Below are positions 8,747-17,276 of a stretch of DNA of 64,000 bases, in pieces. A model generated the notes under the pieces. That model saw only the letters and a list, made by a program, of their open reading frames with translations, had not been told where the DNA came from and searched no databases. The stretch comes from Methylosinus sp. H3A (GTDB lineage Bacteria; Pseudomonadota; Alphaproteobacteria; Rhizobiales; Beijerinckiaceae). Numbering within the stretch: position 1 is the stretch's first letter; each line of letters begins with the position of its first letter. Position numbers and translations under genes: made by a program. The stretch is from NCBI RefSeq assembly GCF_015709455.1, contig NZ_JADNQW010000005.1, forward strand, positions 3,678,001-3,742,000, in the 5' to 3' direction.

Positions 8747-9795
8747 TGTCGCAACAGCAGGCAGGCGTCGCCGTAGGAATAGAAACGATAGTTCGAGCCG
8801 ATCGCATGGGCGTAGGCCGCCTTCATGCGCTCGAGGCCGGCGAAGGCGCTGACCAGCATGAACAGAGTGGAGCGCGGCAAATGGAAGTTGGTGAGCAGCG
8901 CGTCGACGGCGCGGAAGCGATAGCCGGGCGTGATGAAGATCGCCGTCTCGCCGCAAAACGCCTCCAGCCGTCCGTTCTCGCGCGCCGCGCTCTCGAGCAG
9001 GCGCAGCGCCGTGGTGCCGACCGCGACGATGCGCCCTCCCCGCGCCCGCGTCTCGTTCAGCGCCTGCGCCGTCGCGGCGTCGAGAGCGCCCCATTCGGAA
9101 TGCATCTTATGCGCGGCGGTGTCGTCGACCTTCATGGGAAGAAAGGTTCCGGCGCCGACATGTAGCGTCACGCGATGCAGCGCGACGCCCTTCGCCTGCA
9201 GCGCCTCGACCAGTCGCGGCGTGAAATGCAGACCCGCGGTCGGCGCCGCGACCGCTCCGGCGTGGGCGGCGAACAAGGTCTGATAATCGCTTTCGTCGCG
9301 TGCGTCCGCCGCGCGCTTGCCGGCGATATAGGGCGGCAGCGGCATGACGCCGGCGGCCTCCACCGCTTCGTCGAGCGCGGCGCCGGACAGCGAAAAGGCG
9401 AGGAGAATTTCGCCATTCTCGCCCTTCTCGAGCGCGCGCGCCGCGAGCGCGCCATCGGCGCCGAAGCGAACCATCTCGCCTATGGCGAGCTTCTTCGCCG
9501 GCTTGACGAGCGCGCGCCAGCGATCTGCGGTGACGCGCTCGATCAAGGTCGCTTCGATATGCGCGCGCGTCTCTCCCCGTGCGCGAAACCCCGAGAGGCG
9601 CGCGTGAATGACGCGCGTGTCATTGACGACCAGCGTATCGCCGGGCGCGAGAAACTCCGGCAGATCGCGGATGGAACGGTCCATGAACGCGCCATCTGTC
9701 GGGACGACGAGCAGCCGCGCGCTGCCGCGCGGATCGGCGGGACGCAGCGCGATCGATTCTTGAGGCAGCTCGAAATCGAAGAGATCGACGCGCAT
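8743..9795 (-). CDS. queA: S-adenosylmethionine:tRNA ribosyltransferase-isomerase
   Basis: Transfers the ribosyl part of SAM to preQ1-34 in tRNA to give epoxyqueuosine. A 350-residue protein starting [30 protein letters not shown], the typical QueA N terminus; the upstream open frame is rejected because it runs into a palindromic repeat. Other family segments include [38 protein letters not shown] and [19 protein letters not shown]. It is the first gene of queA-orf-tgt and is separated from the cyclophilin gene upstream by a paired repeat element. Confidence 0.96.
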   Translation of the reverse strand: MRVDLFDFELPQESIALRPADPRGSARLLVVPTDGAFMDRSIRDLPEFLAPGDTLVVNDTRVIHARLSGFRARGETRAHIEATLIERVTADRWRALVKPAKKLAIGEMVRFGADGALAARALEKGENGEILLAFSLSGAALDEAVEAAGVMPLPPYIAGKRAADARDESDYQTLFAAHAGAVAAPTAGLHFTPRLVEALQAKGVALHRVTLHVGAGTFLPMKVDDTAAHKMHSEWGALDAATAQALNETRARGGRIVAVGTTALRLLESAARENGRLEAFCGETAIFITPGYRFRAVDALLTNFHLPRSTLFMLVSAFAGLERMKAAYAHAIGSNYRFYSYGDACLLLRQ

Positions 9796-9827
9796 GTGGT
9801 TTTTAGGTGGAATCTTCCTGCGCGACT

Positions 9828-10004
9828 CCTTCTCCCACTCGTGGGAGAAGGTGGCCCCGCGAAGCGGGGTCGGATGAGGGCCGACGCCCGCACGGCAAAA
9901 TCCTTCCGCTCGCCGCGCATTATTAAAATATGCGGAGACGGAGAGAGCCCTCATCCGACCCTCGCTGACGCGAGGGCCACCTTCTCCCGCAGAGCGGGAG
10001 AAGG
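9828..10004. repeat. Pair of inverted palindromic repeat elements
   Basis: Two inverted copies of a roughly 57-base element, at 9828-9882 and about 9946-10004. Each copy has an outer hairpin (CCTTCTCCCAC/GTGGGAGAAGG on the left, CTTCTCCCGC/GCGGGAGAAG on the right), an inner hairpin (CCCCGC-GAA-GCGGGG left; CCCTCGC-TGAC-GCGAGGG right) and a conserved TCGGATGAGGG segment. Stem bases differ between copies but pairing is kept. About 63 unrelated bases separate the copies. The arrangement resembles BIME/REP-type repeats. Confidence 0.85.
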
Positions 10005-10020
10005 AATGCGCGAGCCTTCG

Positions 10021-10479
10021 TCAGACCAGCGTCGCCTTGACGATCTTGTCCGGGTCTTGGACGGGCTCGCCGCGCTTGATCTGGTCGACATTCTCCATGC
10101 CGGAGATCACCTCACCCCACACCGTATATTTCTTGTCGAGGAAGCGGGCGTCGTCGAAGCAGATGAAGAATTGCGAATTGGCGGAATCGGGATTTTGCGC
10201 GCGCGCCATGGAGCAGGTGCCGCGCACATGCGGAGCGGCGTTGAACTCCTGCTTCAGATCAGGATATTTCGAGCCGCCCGTCCCGGTGCCGTGAGGGCAG
10301 CCGGTCTGCGCCATGAATCCCTCGATGACGCGGTGGAAGACGATTCCGTCATAGAAGCCTTCGGAGACGAGCTTCTTGATATGCGCCACATGATTGGGCG
10401 CGAGATCGGGGCGCAGCTTGATCAGAATATCGCCCTTGGTCGTCTCGAGCTTCAGGTTTTCGGCTTCGGACATGTCCAC
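10021..10479 (-). CDS. ppiB: Cytoplasmic peptidyl-prolyl cis-trans isomerase (cyclophilin)
   Basis: Catalyses proline isomerisation during protein folding. 152 residues, no signal peptide. Cyclophilin signatures are visible: FHRVIEGFMAQTGCPHGTGTGG near residues 48-70 and ARAQNPDSANSQFFICF near residues 93-109. The catalytic Arg of FHRV and the QFFI segment are present. It lies downstream of a second, exported cyclophilin gene on the same strand, with a palindromic repeat between them. The two proteins are clear paralogues. Confidence 0.93.
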   Translation of the reverse strand: MDMSEAENLKLETTKGDILIKLRPDLAPNHVAHIKKLVSEGFYDGIVFHRVIEGFMAQTGCPHGTGTGGSKYPDLKQEFNAAPHVRGTCSMARAQNPDSANSQFFICFDDARFLDKKYTVWGEVISGMENVDQIKRGEPVQDPDKIVKATLV

Positions 10480-10505
10480 TCCTTGATGTCTTGTGTCCCA
10501 TCATT

Positions 10506-10564
10506 GCGAGCGATGCGAAGCAATCCAGGGGCCCGAGCGGGCTTTGGATCGCTTCGCCGCTCGC
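10506..10564. repeat. Palindromic repeat between the two cyclophilin genes
   Basis: Left arm GCGAGCGATGCGAAGCAATC... at 10506-10527 pairs with the right arm TGGATCGCTTCGCCGCTCGC at 10545-10564, with a two-base indel and one mismatch, around a 17-base GC-rich loop. The arm sequence resembles an interspersed palindromic repeat common in Rhizobiales genomes; that is from memory and has not been searched. It could also act as a transcript-stabilising hairpin 3' of the upstream cyclophilin gene. Confidence 0.6.
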
Positions 10565-10576
10565 CTTTGCGGCGGC

Positions 10577-11131
10577 TCAGCTATTGTCACCGGCGAGGCG
10601 CAGCTTGATGATCTTGTCGGGGCTCGACACTTTGCCATTGTCGGCCTTGTCGCCCTTCTTGATCTTGTCGACAACGTCCATGCCAGAGACGACCTCGCCG
10701 ATCACCGTATATTGCTCCTCGAGATAGCGCGCCGGCGCGAGGCAGATGAAGAATTGCGAATTGGCCGAGTCCGGGCTCTGGCTGCGCGCCATGCCCAGAG
10801 TGCCGCGCACGAATTTCTCCTTGGAGAATTCCGCCGGGATATTGGGGAGGTCCGACTTGCCCATGCCGGTGCCGGTGGGGTCGCCGGTCTGGGCCATGAA
10901 GCCGTCGATGACGCGGTGGAAGACGATTCCATCGTAGAAATGACGCTTGGCCAGCGTCTCGATCTGCGCCGCATGCTTGGGCGCGATGTCGGCGCGCAGC
11001 TTGATGACGATGCGGCCGTCCTTGGTGTCGAGATAGAGCGTATGCGGCGGCGCGTCCTCGGCATGGGCCGCGCCGACGAGGGCGGCGGCGGATAGAGCGG
11101 CGAGCGTGAAGCTGCGGCGATCGATAGGCAA
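10577..11131 (-). CDS. Exported peptidyl-prolyl cis-trans isomerase (cyclophilin)
   Basis: A 184-residue periplasmic cyclophilin. Residues 1-24 form a signal peptide (basic MPIDRRSF, hydrophobic TLAALSAAALVGAA, cleavage near AHA). The cyclophilin core follows: FHRVIDGFMAQTGDPTGTGMG and ARSQSPDSANSQFFICL. It is a paralogue of the cytoplasmic cyclophilin encoded just downstream, likely an old tandem duplication followed by retargeting. coaD lies 25 bases upstream on the same strand, so coaD and the two cyclophilins may be co-transcribed. Confidence 0.92.
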   Translation of the reverse strand: MPIDRRSFTLAALSAAALVGAAHAEDAPPHTLYLDTKDGRIVIKLRADIAPKHAAQIETLAKRHFYDGIVFHRVIDGFMAQTGDPTGTGMGKSDLPNIPAEFSKEKFVRGTLGMARSQSPDSANSQFFICLAPARYLEEQYTVIGEVVSGMDVVDKIKKGDKADNGKVSSPDKIIKLRLAGDNS

Positions 11132-11156
11132 TGGAGCCTCCCTTGGATTGTTTTGG

Positions 11157-11657
11157 TCAGCGGCCGGAGAGCGCGCGGCGCAGAACCTCGACCGCCTCGG
11201 GCGGAACGAAGGGCGAGACGTCGCCCCCGAGAGAGGCGATCTGCCGCACGAGCGTCGCGGTGATGTGCCGGACCGCCGGAGAAGAGGGGTGAAAAATTGT
11301 TCTGATCTCCGGCGCCATGGCGAGATTCATCCCCGCCATCTGCATTTCATAGTCGAAATCGGCGCCATCGCGCAATCCGCGCAGGATCAGCTCGGCGCCA
11401 TGGGCGCGCGCCGCCTCGACTGCGAGGCCGGCGAAGGAGACGACCTCGAAACGGCAGGAGCGGGCTTCGTCGAGGCCGGCGCAGACCGTTTCGATGAGCG
11501 CGATACGCTGCTCGAGCGGGACCAGCGGCGTCTTGCCGGGATGCGCGCCGATCGCAATGACGAGGCGATCGCAAATGCTCGGCCCGGCGCGGATCACATC
11601 CACATGGCCGAGGGTGAGCGGATCGAAGGAGCCGGTGTAGAGCGCCGTGCGAGTCAT
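11157..11657 (-). CDS. coaD: Phosphopantetheine adenylyltransferase
   Basis: Fourth step of coenzyme A synthesis: 4'-phosphopantetheine plus ATP to dephospho-CoA. 166 residues, normal for the family. The nucleotidyltransferase motif [15 protein letters not shown] is at residues 8-22 (T/HxGH). [19 protein letters not shown] and the C-terminal [29 protein letters not shown] are characteristic. It heads a minus-strand run with the two cyclophilin genes. Confidence 0.96.
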   Translation of the reverse strand: MTRTALYTGSFDPLTLGHVDVIRAGPSICDRLVIAIGAHPGKTPLVPLEQRIALIETVCAGLDEARSCRFEVVSFAGLAVEAARAHGAELILRGLRDGADFDYEMQMAGMNLAMAPEIRTIFHPSSPAVRHITATLVRQIASLGGDVSPFVPPEAVEVLRRALSGR

Positions 11658-11742
11658 AGCGCGGATATAGGCGATTTTCGGTTGCGCGTAACCTGCGTGC
11701 GCGCGCCTTCTCCCGCGAGGGAAGAAGGAGGGCCGCGCCCTC

Positions 11743-14256
11743 TCACCCCAAGCTCGCCTTCACCGTTTCGATGAGCTGCTTCAAGCTGAAAGGCTTGGGC
11801 AGAAAGCCGAAATCGCCCTCGGGCAGATTTTTGGCGAAAGCCTCCTCGGCGTAGCCCGAGACGAACACCACCTTGGCCGTCACGCCACGCTTGCGCAATT
11901 CCGCGAACATGGCGGGGCCGTCCATCTCCGGCATCACCACATCAGACACGATGAGGTCGATGCGCTGGCCCTCGCGCTCCACCACTTCCAGCGCCTCGAG
12001 GCCGGAGGCTGCCTCCATCACATTATAGCCGCGCGAGCCCAGCGCCCGCGCCGCAAAGGCGCGGACGGCGTCCTCGTCCTCGACCAGCAAGATCGTCCCC
12101 TGCCCCGTGTAATCGGCCGCGGGCTTGGCGGCCTCGGGCTTTGCCGCGATCTCGCCGGCTTCCGGCACATGCCGCGGCAGGAAGATGCGGAAAACCGTGC
12201 CACGCCCGACCTCGCTCGCCGGGAAGACGAAGCCGCCCGATTGCTTGACGATGCCGAACACCATGGAGAGGCCGAGTCCCGTGCCCTTGCCCACCTCCTT
12301 GGTGGTGAAGAAGGGCTCGAAAATCTTGGCCATCACATCGGGGGCGATGCCGGAGCCATTGTCCTCGACCTCGATCAGCACATATTCGGCCGGCGTGAGC
12401 GAGGCCTCGCCGAAAGCGGCGCATTCGCCCGCCGCGACATTGCGCGTGCGCAGCTGGATGCGTCCGCCAGTTTCCGGCATGGCGTCGCGGGCATTCACCA
12501 CCAGATTGATGACCACCTGCTCGAATTGGTTGATATCGGCTTTCACGAACCAAAGGTCGCGGCCGTGCTTCAAATCGACCTCGACCTTCTCGCCGACGAG
12601 GCGGCGCAGCAGCAGCTGCAGCTCGGTGAGCACGTCGCCGAGCTGCAGCACTTGCGGGCGCAAGGTCTGGCGGCGCGAGAAGGCGAGCAGCTGGCGGGTG
12701 AGCCCGGCGGCGCGGTTGGCCGTCTGCTTGATCTGGATAATGTCCTGAAAGGACGGGTCGGTCGGCCGGTGATTGGCGAGCAGAAGATCGGAATAGCCGA
12801 GGATGGCCGTGAGCATATTGTTGAAATCATGCGCCACGCCGCCGGCGAGCTGGCCGACCGCCTGCATCTTCTGCGATTGGGCGAAACCCTCCTGCAACTT
12901 TCTATGCTCGGTGGTGTCGAGCGCATAGATGGTCGCGCCCTTCTTGCCGGCGTCCTCGGACGGGGCGACAAAGAAGCGCGCCGAGCGCGTCGGCAGGCCG
13001 TCCTCCTCCTCCAGAGCGGCGTCGATCGGCGGAACGTCGCCGCGATTGTCGAGCGCGGCGGCGATGGCGCTCTCGAGGGCGGCGCGGTCGCGCTCGACGA
13101 CGCTGGCCAGCACGGGCCAGGCGGAGGCTCCGCCTTTCATCGCCTGCGGCAGTAGTTTGGCGAAGGCTGCGTTGGAGCGCGTCACCTTTCCGTCCGGATC
13201 GACGGCGGCGATCGCCATGGGCGTCGAATTGAAGAAGCGCGCGAATCGAACCTCGGCGGCGCGCAGATCCTCCTCCGGCTCCTCGCCGGCGGTGCGATTC
13301 AGCACCAGCGTCCGCGACGCCCCCGGCGCGCCGTCCTGGCCGAAGGCGACGCGATGCAGCAGCCGCACCGGCAGCGAGCGGCCGTTGCGCCGCTTGAGAT
13401 CGAGATCGATCTGCGAGGTCCGCACCTCGCCCGAGCCGCCGGTGATCGCGGTGAGCAGAGTCGAGCCATTGTTGGCGACGATATCCGCGAGCGAGACGCC
13501 GCCGGAGCCGACCTGGGTCAGATCATAGCCGAGCCAGCCCGCGAGCGTCTTGTTCATATAAGAGATCGCGCCGTCCGGGCCGGCCGAGAAGAAGCCCGCA
13601 GGCGCATGATCGAGGAAGTCGATCGCGTGCTGGAGCTCCTGAAAGACATTCTCCTGCCGCTGGCGGTCGGCGGTCGCGTCGACGACTGTCCACAGATTCG
13701 TGTGGCGCGCCCCGTCGCGGTCGAGCGGGCGCACGCGGATGCGATACCAGCCGACCTCGGCGTCGCCGGTGAGCGGCGGGACGAGCCGCACATCCTCGAC
13801 ATGAGCGCGTCCGGCCCGCGCCGCCTGGGCGAGGCGGTAAATGGCCTCCGACACCTCGGCCGGCCCTGAGAACAGTCGTTCGACCGTCAGCAGACCGGCG
13901 GGATCACGCGAGCCACAGAGCTCGAGATAGGCGTCGTTTGCGTAGATGATCTGCGTGTCGCCATCGGTGACGAGAAGCCCCTCGGAAAAGGAGTCGGCGA
14001 TCTGCCGGGCGATGTCGAGTCGCGCCGAGCGGCCCGGAAAACGTAAGAATCCAACGGCATAGGCGAAAGCGCAGAACACGCCGGCGACGGCGAGCAGCGC
14101 CAGCAGGCCGACGGCGAATTTGGGCGCGACGGGCGCCGGCAGCAGCGAGGCCACGACGATCGCGCCGACGAGAGCGACGGCGAGCGCGAGAACCAAGCCG
14201 ACGTTTCCGGGGCGTTCGGTGCGATCGTAAGCGGGCGGCGCCGTCCTGTCGGTCAC
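11743..14256 (-). CDS. cckA: CckA-type hybrid sensor histidine kinase
   Basis: Cell-cycle phosphorelay kinase that feeds ChpT and CtrA. The 837-residue protein has two N-terminal transmembrane segments (about residues 20-42 and 48-70), PAS-like domains (about 90-430), a dimerisation/phosphoacceptor domain with His476 ([22 protein letters not shown]), an ATPase domain ([44 protein letters not shown]) and a C-terminal receiver with Asp772 ([11 protein letters not shown]). The AHDFNN H-box and attached receiver are the CckA hallmark. A consensus CtrA site lies 163 bases upstream of the start. Confidence 0.93.
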   Translation of the reverse strand: MTDRTAPPAYDRTERPGNVGLVLALAVALVGAIVVASLLPAPVAPKFAVGLLALLAVAGVFCAFAYAVGFLRFPGRSARLDIARQIADSFSEGLLVTDGDTQIIYANDAYLELCGSRDPAGLLTVERLFSGPAEVSEAIYRLAQAARAGRAHVEDVRLVPPLTGDAEVGWYRIRVRPLDRDGARHTNLWTVVDATADRQRQENVFQELQHAIDFLDHAPAGFFSAGPDGAISYMNKTLAGWLGYDLTQVGSGGVSLADIVANNGSTLLTAITGGSGEVRTSQIDLDLKRRNGRSLPVRLLHRVAFGQDGAPGASRTLVLNRTAGEEPEEDLRAAEVRFARFFNSTPMAIAAVDPDGKVTRSNAAFAKLLPQAMKGGASAWPVLASVVERDRAALESAIAAALDNRGDVPPIDAALEEEDGLPTRSARFFVAPSEDAGKKGATIYALDTTEHRKLQEGFAQSQKMQAVGQLAGGVAHDFNNMLTAILGYSDLLLANHRPTDPSFQDIIQIKQTANRAAGLTRQLLAFSRRQTLRPQVLQLGDVLTELQLLLRRLVGEKVEVDLKHGRDLWFVKADINQFEQVVINLVVNARDAMPETGGRIQLRTRNVAAGECAAFGEASLTPAEYVLIEVEDNGSGIAPDVMAKIFEPFFTTKEVGKGTGLGLSMVFGIVKQSGGFVFPASEVGRGTVFRIFLPRHVPEAGEIAAKPEAAKPAADYTGQGTILLVEDEDAVRAFAARALGSRGYNVMEAASGLEALEVVEREGQRIDLIVSDVVMPEMDGPAMFAELRKRGVTAKVVFVSGYAEEAFAKNLPEGDFGFLPKPFSLKQLIETVKASLG

Positions 14257-14418
14257 GGGAATTGTCTCATGGGCCGTCTCTTCGGGCCGTATGATGGGCT
14301 CCTGCGCCCGGCAAACGCCGCGGCGCAGGCAGAATCAGGCGGAACAATGGCCCCGGCCGGGGCGCATGGCAATGTCCTTGCGCATTTTCCGCAAGCGCGA
14401 ATCGTGAAGAATGCACTA

Positions 14419-14434
14419 TTAACCATTGGTTAAC
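14419..14434. promoter_or_regulatory. Consensus CtrA-binding box
   Basis: The sequence TTAACCATTGGTTAAC matches the full CtrA consensus TTAA-N7-TTAAC exactly. It is also a 7-1-7 palindrome (TTAACCA-T-TGGTTAA). It sits between the divergent cckA gene (start 14256) and the FliO-like gene (start 14510), 76 bases upstream of the latter. CckA controls CtrA phosphorylation, so the site would close a feedback loop or place the FliO-like gene under cell-cycle control. Match is seen; binding is inferred. Confidence 0.7.
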
Positions 14435-14509
14435 CTTTGAGGCGCGCTTGCGTCCAACGCTGATAGACTGCATGCTCGCGCCGCGTCACGACGAAAGAAA
14501 ATTAGATTC

Positions 14510-15370
14510 ATGCCGTCCAGCATCACTCAGTCGCAGCTCCTGCCGATACTCGCCGCAATAGTCGCGTTCCTGTTCGCGGCGCTGCTGCTCGTCTACATCT
14601 ACCGACTCTTGTTCGGACGACGCATCAAGGCTCCTGGGCCGCGCAATCGCCCGCGACGTCTCGACATCGTCGATACTTTCGATGTCGACGGCGACCGGCA
14701 GCTCGTCATCGTGCGGCGCGACAATGTCGAGCATCTTCTGCTCATCGGCGGCCCCAATGATCTGCTGGTCGAAGCCTCGATCAGTCGGGTAGAGGCCCGC
14801 GAGCAGCGCCCGCGCGAGAAGGAGGCCTCCGCCGGCCCCGGCTGGCCGCAGGGGCCCGCCGCGCCTCACGCGCCCGCCGCCGTCCCCGCGCCCATCCTGC
14901 CGCCGATCGGCCCAGCGGCTCCGTCGCCAGAGAACGAAGCGCCCAGGCCGCCGGAGGCGCCTTCGGCGCCCGGACTGGCGCCATTGCCGCCCGATCTCTT
15001 CGGCCCGCCGCCGGCCAAGCCGGCCGCGCCGCCGGAGGCCGCACGCGCCGGAACGCCGCGCTTCACGCCGCAGCGTCCGCCCTTCACCCCCACGCCGCGG
15101 CCGCCGCGGCCGGCTCCGCCGCCCTTCCTCTCGCGCGCCGCGAAGCCGCCCGCGCCGCCGGTCGCCGAGGCCCCGCCGCCGCCCGCTCCCGAACCGCCGC
15201 CGCCGGCTCCCGAGCCTTTGCCGCCCGAGCCTGTGATCGTCGAGCCGCCGCCGCCCCCTCCGCCTCCGCCGGAGGAGCCGCCTGCTCCGCCCGCGGCGGC
15301 GGTCGATCCGCTCGACTCGCTCGAGGCCGAAATGGCGCGCCTGCTCGGCCGCCCGGACGCCAAGCCCTGA
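14510..15370 (+). CDS. FliO-like single-pass membrane protein with long proline-rich tail
   Basis: 286 residues. A transmembrane helix spans about residues 10-33 (LLPILAAIVAFLFAALLLVYIYRLLF). It is followed by a FliO-like domain (RRLDIVDTFDVDGDRQLVIVRRDNVEHLLLIGGPNDLLVE, residues about 48-88), which in FliO stabilises the FliPQR flagellar export gate. Residues 100-265 are proline/alanine-rich and probably disordered. The C-terminal LDSLEAEMARLLGRP is a short amphipathic helix. No other flagellar gene is in the window; it sits convergent with dksA. FliO identity is moderate. Confidence 0.65.
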   Translation: MPSSITQSQLLPILAAIVAFLFAALLLVYIYRLLFGRRIKAPGPRNRPRRLDIVDTFDVDGDRQLVIVRRDNVEHLLLIGGPNDLLVEASISRVEAREQRPREKEASAGPGWPQGPAAPHAPAAVPAPILPPIGPAAPSPENEAPRPPEAPSAPGLAPLPPDLFGPPPAKPAAPPEAARAGTPRFTPQRPPFTPTPRPPRPAPPPFLSRAAKPPAPPVAEAPPPPAPEPPPPAPEPLPPEPVIVEPPPPPPPPPEEPPAPPAAAVDPLDSLEAEMARLLGRPDAKP

Positions 15371-15408
15371 CTTTAGCAAGGCCTGACCGGGGACAATATC
15401 CGATAAAC

Positions 15409-15446
15409 AAAACAGCGCCCGCGGATTTCGCCGCGGGCGCTGTTTT
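15409..15446. terminator. Bidirectional intrinsic terminator between the FliO-like gene and dksA
   Basis: A 16-bp perfect stem AAAACAGCGCCCGCGG/CCGCGGGCGCTGTTTT with a 6-base loop. The stem ends in A/T runs on both sides, so it can terminate transcripts from both convergent genes. Confidence 0.88.
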
Positions 15447-15479
15447 CGATTCGAAGCTCGGCGAGAAAAGACCGAGGCG

Positions 15480-15896
15480 TCAGTCGTCGCGATAGACGCG
15501 CTCGCGCCGCTCGTGCCGCTCTTGCGCCTCGATCGACAAAGTGGCGATCGGCCTGGCGTCGAGCCGCTTCAGCGAAATCGGCTCGCCCGTCTCCTCGCAA
15601 TAGCCATAGGTGCCGTCCTCGAGCCGCGCGAGCGCGGCGTCGATCTTCGATATGAGCTTTCGCTGACGATCACGCGCGCGGAGCTCGATCGCACGGTCGG
15701 TCTCCGAGGAGGCGCGATCGGCGAGGTCGGGATGGTTTTCGTTCTCGCTCTGCAGAGTGGCGAGCGTATCGCGGCTCTCCTGCAGTATTTCGTCTTTCCA
15801 CGCGAGCAGCTTGCGCCTGAAATACTCGCGCTGCCGGTCGTTCATGAAATCTTCTTGCTCGGACGGTCTGTAGCTCGCGTCTAGATCCACCGCCAT
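15480..15896 (-). CDS. dksA: RNA polymerase-binding transcription factor DksA (single-cysteine type)
   Basis: Binds the RNA polymerase secondary channel and, with ppGpp, retunes rRNA and amino-acid promoters. 138 residues with a long coiled coil (about 20-95) bearing DLADRASSETDRA at the tip, including the two key acidic residues. The C-terminal zinc finger of E. coli DksA needs four Cys; here only one remains (GYCEETGEPI, then ARPIATLSIEAQERHE). Single-Cys DksA proteins are known in alphaproteobacteria. The start upstream of MNDRQREYF is kept because the family often begins with such an extension. Confidence 0.93.
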   Translation of the reverse strand: MAVDLDASYRPSEQEDFMNDRQREYFRRKLLAWKDEILQESRDTLATLQSENENHPDLADRASSETDRAIELRARDRQRKLISKIDAALARLEDGTYGYCEETGEPISLKRLDARPIATLSIEAQERHERRERVYRDD

Positions 15897-15976
15897 GGCC
15901 GCGAATCCTCCCTAAGCCTGAACGGCGGCGTCTATATAGCCGCGACGCTCCGCTAGCACAATCACTTCGTCGGCGT

Positions 15977-17197
15977 TCATTTACCGAGCGAAAGCGCGGC
16001 TGCGAGATTGGCGTCGATCTTGTCGAGGAAGCCGGTGGTCGACAGCCATTTCTGATTATGGCCGACGAGCAGCGCCAGATCCTTGGTCATGAAGCCCTGC
16101 TCCACCGTGGAGACGCAGACCTCTTCCAGCGTCAGGGCGAAGCGCGCCAGCGCCTCATTGCCGTCGAGCTTGGCGCGATGGGCGAGCGCCCGCGTCCAGG
16201 CGAAAATGGAGGCGATGGAGTTGGTCGAGGTCGCGTGACCCTTCTGATGCTCGCGATAATGGCGCGTCACCGTGCCATGCGCCGCCTCCGCCTCGACGGT
16301 CTTGCCGTCCGGCGTCATCAGCACGCTGGTCATCAGGCCGAGCGAGCCGAAGCCCTGCGCCACCGTGTCGGACTGCACGTCGCCATCGTAATTCTTGCAG
16401 GCCCACACATAGCCGCCGGACCATTTGAGCGCCGAGGCGACCATATCGTCGATCAAGCGATGCTCATAGGTGAGGCCCTGCGCCTGGAACTGCGTCTTGA
16501 ATTCGGCGTCGAACACCTCCTGGAACAAATCCTTGAAGCGCCCGTCATAGGCTTTGAGAATCGTGTTCTTGGTCGAGAGGTAGAGGGGGAATTTGCGGTT
16601 CAGCGCAAAATTCATCGAGGCGCGGGCGAATTCGCGGATCGAATCGTCGAGATTGTACATCGCCATCGCGACGCCGGCGCCGGGGAAGCGGAACACTTCC
16701 TTCTCGATCACCGTCCCGTCGTCGCCCTCGAATTTCATCGTCAGCCGGCCCTTGCCGGGCGTGCGGAAATCGACGGCGCGATATTGATCGCCGAAGGCGT
16801 GGCGGCCGATCACGATGGGCTGCGTCCAGCCGGGCACGAGGCGCGGCACGTTCTTGCAGATGATCGGCTCGCGGAAGATGACGCCGCCCAGAATATTGCG
16901 GATCGTGCCATTGGGCGACTTCCACATTTCCTTCAGGCCGAATTCCTGCACGCGGGCTTCGTCCGGCGTGATGGTGGCGCATTTGACGCCGACGCCATGG
17001 GTCTTGATCGCCTCGGCCGCGTCGATCGTCACCTGATCATTGGTGGCGTCGCGATTTTGGATCGAGAGATCGTAATAGAGCAGCTCGAGATCGAGATAAG
17101 GATGGATGAGCTTGTCTTTGATATAGGCCCAGATGATGCGGGTCATCTCGTCGCCGTCGAGCTCGACGACCGGATTTGCGACCTTGATCTTGCTCAT
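15977..17197 (-). CDS. icd: NADP-dependent isocitrate dehydrogenase
   Basis: TCA-cycle oxidation of isocitrate to 2-oxoglutarate, producing NADPH. 406 residues from [23 protein letters not shown]; the longer open frame is rejected because this is the family's usual N terminus. It belongs to the eukaryote-like dimeric IDH subfamily common in alphaproteobacteria. Substrate and metal segments visible: [31 protein letters not shown] ([23 protein letters not shown]) and [15 protein letters not shown]. It is divergent from the type IIL restriction gene, 79 bases away. Confidence 0.96.
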   Translation of the reverse strand: MSKIKVANPVVELDGDEMTRIIWAYIKDKLIHPYLDLELLYYDLSIQNRDATNDQVTIDAAEAIKTHGVGVKCATITPDEARVQEFGLKEMWKSPNGTIRNILGGVIFREPIICKNVPRLVPGWTQPIVIGRHAFGDQYRAVDFRTPGKGRLTMKFEGDDGTVIEKEVFRFPGAGVAMAMYNLDDSIREFARASMNFALNRKFPLYLSTKNTILKAYDGRFKDLFQEVFDAEFKTQFQAQGLTYEHRLIDDMVASALKWSGGYVWACKNYDGDVQSDTVAQGFGSLGLMTSVLMTPDGKTVEAEAAHGTVTRHYREHQKGHATSTNSIASIFAWTRALAHRAKLDGNEALARFALTLEEVCVSTVEQGFMTKDLALLVGHNQKWLSTTGFLDKIDANLAAALSLGK

Positions 17198-17276
17198 ATA
17201 ATGCCTCTCCCCGCGTGAGCCGCCGGCCTTATAGCGCGCGCGCCCCACGAGGCAAAGCAGGCGCCAGCGAAGAATC

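Noticed and set aside
11703..11740. CTTCTCCCGCGAGGGAAGAAGG segment between coaD and cckA as a third copy of the 9828 repeat
   Set aside because: Only the outer hairpin resembles it; the TCGGATGAGGG segment and inner hairpin are missing, so it may be a simple terminator or a decayed fragment.
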